60,310 bases of DNA. Origin: JAIBAI01 sp044238875. GTDB lineage: Bacteria; Bacteroidota; Bacteroidia; M30B66. Shown here in pieces: positions 58,319-60,310 of the stretch. The DNA lies in the NCBI GenBank assembly GCA_044238875.1, contig JBIICM010000001.1, positions 1 through 60,310 on the forward strand, in the 5' to 3' direction. Each line of letters starts with the position of its first letter. The stretch's first letter is position 1. The notes under the pieces are model-generated. The model saw only the letters and a program-made list of their open reading frames with translations. It did no database searches and was not told the origin of the DNA. The translations under genes and the position numbers were made by a program.

Positions 58319-60310
58319 TTAATCTTCGATGTTTTTGAGCACTGTAACATGGCCGTTTAGCGTGATGCGCGGCTGTTCGCCATCTAGACCCTTCCTACGG
58401 TAAACGAGCCTGTAGATGTAAACATCATCCTGAACGTAATCACCGGTTAAAGGATCACGACCATCCCAAAACTCAGATTTTTCATTGCCACTGTAAACCA
58501 ATTGGCCCCAACGGTTAAATACATCGATAGTAAACGGAATTGAATCGTTAAAGTAAAATGTAAAACGGTCATTAAGTCCGTCTCCGTTAGGGGTGAATGA
58601 GTTGGGGATGTAAAACACGAATATATCCTTTACATTCAGCAGTGCTGTCTTTGAATCCTTGCACCCTTGTTCACTCGTAACATATAGGGTAACACTGTAT
58701 AAACCTCTCTTCTCAAAAATATGGATGGGATTGGCATCGGTTGACGTGGAGCCGTCACCAAAATCCCATTGCCGTGTTACCGGAATAACATTCGGATTGT
58801 TGAACCTGACCTCAGGAGTGAGCATCAGGATCGGTTCAAACGGGTTCCAGTTAAAATCTGCACTGGGTTTAGGATTTACGACTACTCTCACAGAGTCGTA
58901 GGCGAGAAATGATCCGCATTGATCAGATACCTCCACCAGATAGGTGGTGGAGACTTCCGGTGTCACAGTAACAGGATTACCGCTTAGATTCCCTGGTGTC
59001 CAGCGATAATCCTTAGGGCCGTTTTTCCCACCCGTGGCTGATGCATTGAGCGTAACTGTCTGGTCGCGGCAAATAACCTGCTCGATACCGGCATCGGCCA
59101 AAATAGGAGTATGACCCTTTATTTCTATTTTATTTGATTTTGCAGTGGGGTTTGTCTTACATTGATAATTTGAGGTCATTTCAACCTCCACAATATCTCC
59201 TGCTTTGAAAAATGCATTGGTGTAAGTAGAGGCATCAGATCCATCAGACACATTGTTCAGTTTCCAGCTGTATGATGGGGTTGTGCCACCGTTAACCGGT
59301 ATGGCGGTAAATTGAATTGTATAGCTGTTTTTACAAACTGTATCTGATGGGGTCGCCGTAATACTTACTGATGGCGCCTGATTGGGAAGTATCTGGAGCG
59401 TTATCTGATTCGATAAAACCTCATTTGAAGAAAAACAACGGCCATCGGGCTGAACGCGCAGTTGCACAACATCGCTGTTTACAGGGGCAGGGATGCTGAA
59501 AGTTGAGCTGTTGGTGCCACTTGTATTTCCATTGATAAGCCAGGTGTAAACAGGAGTCGGCCCTAGGTTATTTCCGGTAGCTGTAAAATTAAGGGCGGTG
59601 CCCTCGCAGACCGGCAGGTTTTGAGCAGATGCAATAGTAACTGTTCCGCTGGTGGTTGGGTCAACTTTCATTTCAATCGGGTCAGATATCACCGAAGCCG
59701 GATCAGGACATTGCGCATTTGACTGAACTCTTAAGGTTATCAGATCGCCATTATTCAACGTTGATGATGTAAATGTTGTGCTATTGGCTCCTGCTGCCGG
59801 ATTTCCATTGATAAACCATTGCAGACCAGGCGCTGTTCCACCATTTACCGGTGTTGCAGTAAATGTTACAGATGTTCCGGAGCAGATATCATTTCCCGGA
59901 CTGGAAACAATCGAAACTGATGGTATAACCTTGGGTAAAATACTCATGGTAACATCTGTACTCACTGCAACTGGATTAGGGCCCGGACAAGCTTCGCTGG
60001 AAAGCATGTCAACGCTTACCTTATCACCATTTTTAAGGGAGGAGCTGCCGAATGAGGGTCCGTTAACACCGCTCACCGGCACACCGTTAACTTTCCAGGT
60101 ATAAGTTGGGGTGGTACCTCCATTTGTTGGAACAGCAGTAAAGCTGACTGATGTTCCTTCACAAACAGCGCCATCAGGTGATATATTCACCAGAACTGAC
60201 GGAATCTTTTCTGGAAGCAGGTTAACCGAAACAGGCTGTGAGGTTGCATTGGGCGTGCTGCTGCAGGGCGAGTTACTGGTCACCGTAACCCTAACCTGCG
60301 CTCCGTTTGG
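58319..60310 (-). CDS. large secreted repeat protein with type IX secretion C-terminal domain (5' end outside the window)
   Basis: The frame runs off the window's right edge; at least 663 residues are visible. From the N-terminal side: the end of one Ig-like repeat, then four about 90-residue repeats with shared motifs (VCEGTSVSFTA, PVNGGTTP, a Trp in YTWKVNG); a fifth related unit with a Cys pair; a PKD domain (about 480-560, WDFGDGS); and a C-terminal module (FYIPNSFTPNGDGLND, then VFNRWGQLVY) of the gliding-motility / type B T9SS family. That module directs export and surface attachment through the type IX system. Likely a surface adhesin or structural protein. Confidence 0.92.
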   Translation of the reverse strand, partial: PNGAQVRVTVTSNSPCSSTPNATSQPVSVNLLPEKIPSVLVNISPDGAVCEGTSVSFTAVPTNGGTTPTYTWKVNGVPVSGVNGPSFGSSSLKNGDKVSVDMLSSEACPGPNPVAVSTDVTMSILPKVIPSVSIVSSPGNDICSGTSVTFTATPVNGGTAPGLQWFINGNPAAGANSTTFTSSTLNNGDLITLRVQSNAQCPDPASVISDPIEMKVDPTTSGTVTIASAQNLPVCEGTALNFTATGNNLGPTPVYTWLINGNTSGTNSSTFSIPAPVNSDVVQLRVQPDGRCFSSNEVLSNQITLQILPNQAPSVSITATPSDTVCKNSYTIQFTAIPVNGGTTPSYSWKLNNVSDGSDASTYTNAFFKAGDIVEVEMTSNYQCKTNPTAKSNKIEIKGHTPILADAGIEQVICRDQTVTLNASATGGKNGPKDYRWTPGNLSGNPVTVTPEVSTTYLVEVSDQCGSFLAYDSVRVVVNPKPSADFNWNPFEPILMLTPEVRFNNPNVIPVTRQWDFGDGSTSTDANPIHIFEKRGLYSVTLYVTSEQGCKDSKTALLNVKDIFVFYIPNSFTPNGDGLNDRFTFYFNDSIPFTIDVFNRWGQLVYSGNEKSEFWDGRDPLTGDYVQDDVYIYRLVYRRKGLDGEQPRITLNGHVTVLKNIED

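Overview
The window looks like chromosomal core DNA of a member of the Bacteroidota. Lineage markers seen directly are promoters of the form TTG-N19-TAnnTTTG (rrn, rplP, rplM, a TonB receptor gene), a DUF4270-type lipoprotein, a LuxE-like acyl transferase, a protein ending in a type IX secretion (type B, gliding-motility) C-terminal domain, and a 16S gene of Bacteroidota type. The genus cannot be fixed by eye.

Layout. (1) 118-2552: a long aromatic amino acid hydroxylase overlapping a short-chain dehydrogenase. (2) 2607-8280: a complete rRNA operon with tandem promoters, 16S, tRNA-Ile(GAT), tRNA-Ala(TGC), a decayed tRNA-like remnant, 23S, 5S, a terminator and the initiator tRNA-fMet. (3) 8280-8755: a gene-poor, repeat- and hairpin-rich stretch. 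(4) 8756-24025, minus strand: a 22-gene ribosomal block running rplP to rplQ with infA, map, secY and rpoA, then a terminator, carA, an unknown membrane protein and enolase. The block starts abruptly at rplP behind its own promoter; rpsJ to rpsC, normally just upstream, are absent. (5) 24102-29665: a lipoprotein divergent from the LuxE-like gene, then rplM-rpsI-rpsB-tsf, a terminator, pyrH and frr. (6) 29700-38196: a glycogen-synthase-like half protein, DUF4270 and glmS (minus), divergent from panC, a flippase-like membrane protein, an rfaE2-type nucleotidyltransferase, a lipoprotein and radA (plus). (7) 38200-46282: a coiled-coil membrane protein, two amidohydrolase-fold proteins with eroded metal sites, a secreted GH13 enzyme and a DCC-family protein. 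(8) 46324-54273: prfB with a programmed +1 frameshift, a TPP riboswitch controlling a TonB-dependent receptor, SemiSWEET, a dipeptide epimerase-like enzyme, an ABC-F ATPase and a lone CoA-transferase B subunit. (9) 54381-60310: a secreted nuclease, fumarylacetoacetase, glyA and the 3' part of a large repeat-built secreted protein.

Most of the window is translation machinery. The rrn P2 and rplM promoters share the initial transcribed sequence TTTGCAGCCCGTTT, which suggests coordinated growth-rate control. Tyrosine formation (hydroxylase) and tyrosine breakdown (fumarylacetoacetase) both occur in the window, and a lone 3-oxoacid CoA-transferase B subunit lies near fahA, but they are far apart and not an operon. 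No CRISPR array, prophage, intact insertion sequence or obvious defence system is present. The least explained parts are the split ribosomal cluster, the tRNA-like remnant, the 8.3-8.7 kb spacer and the proteins that have lost catalytic motifs.
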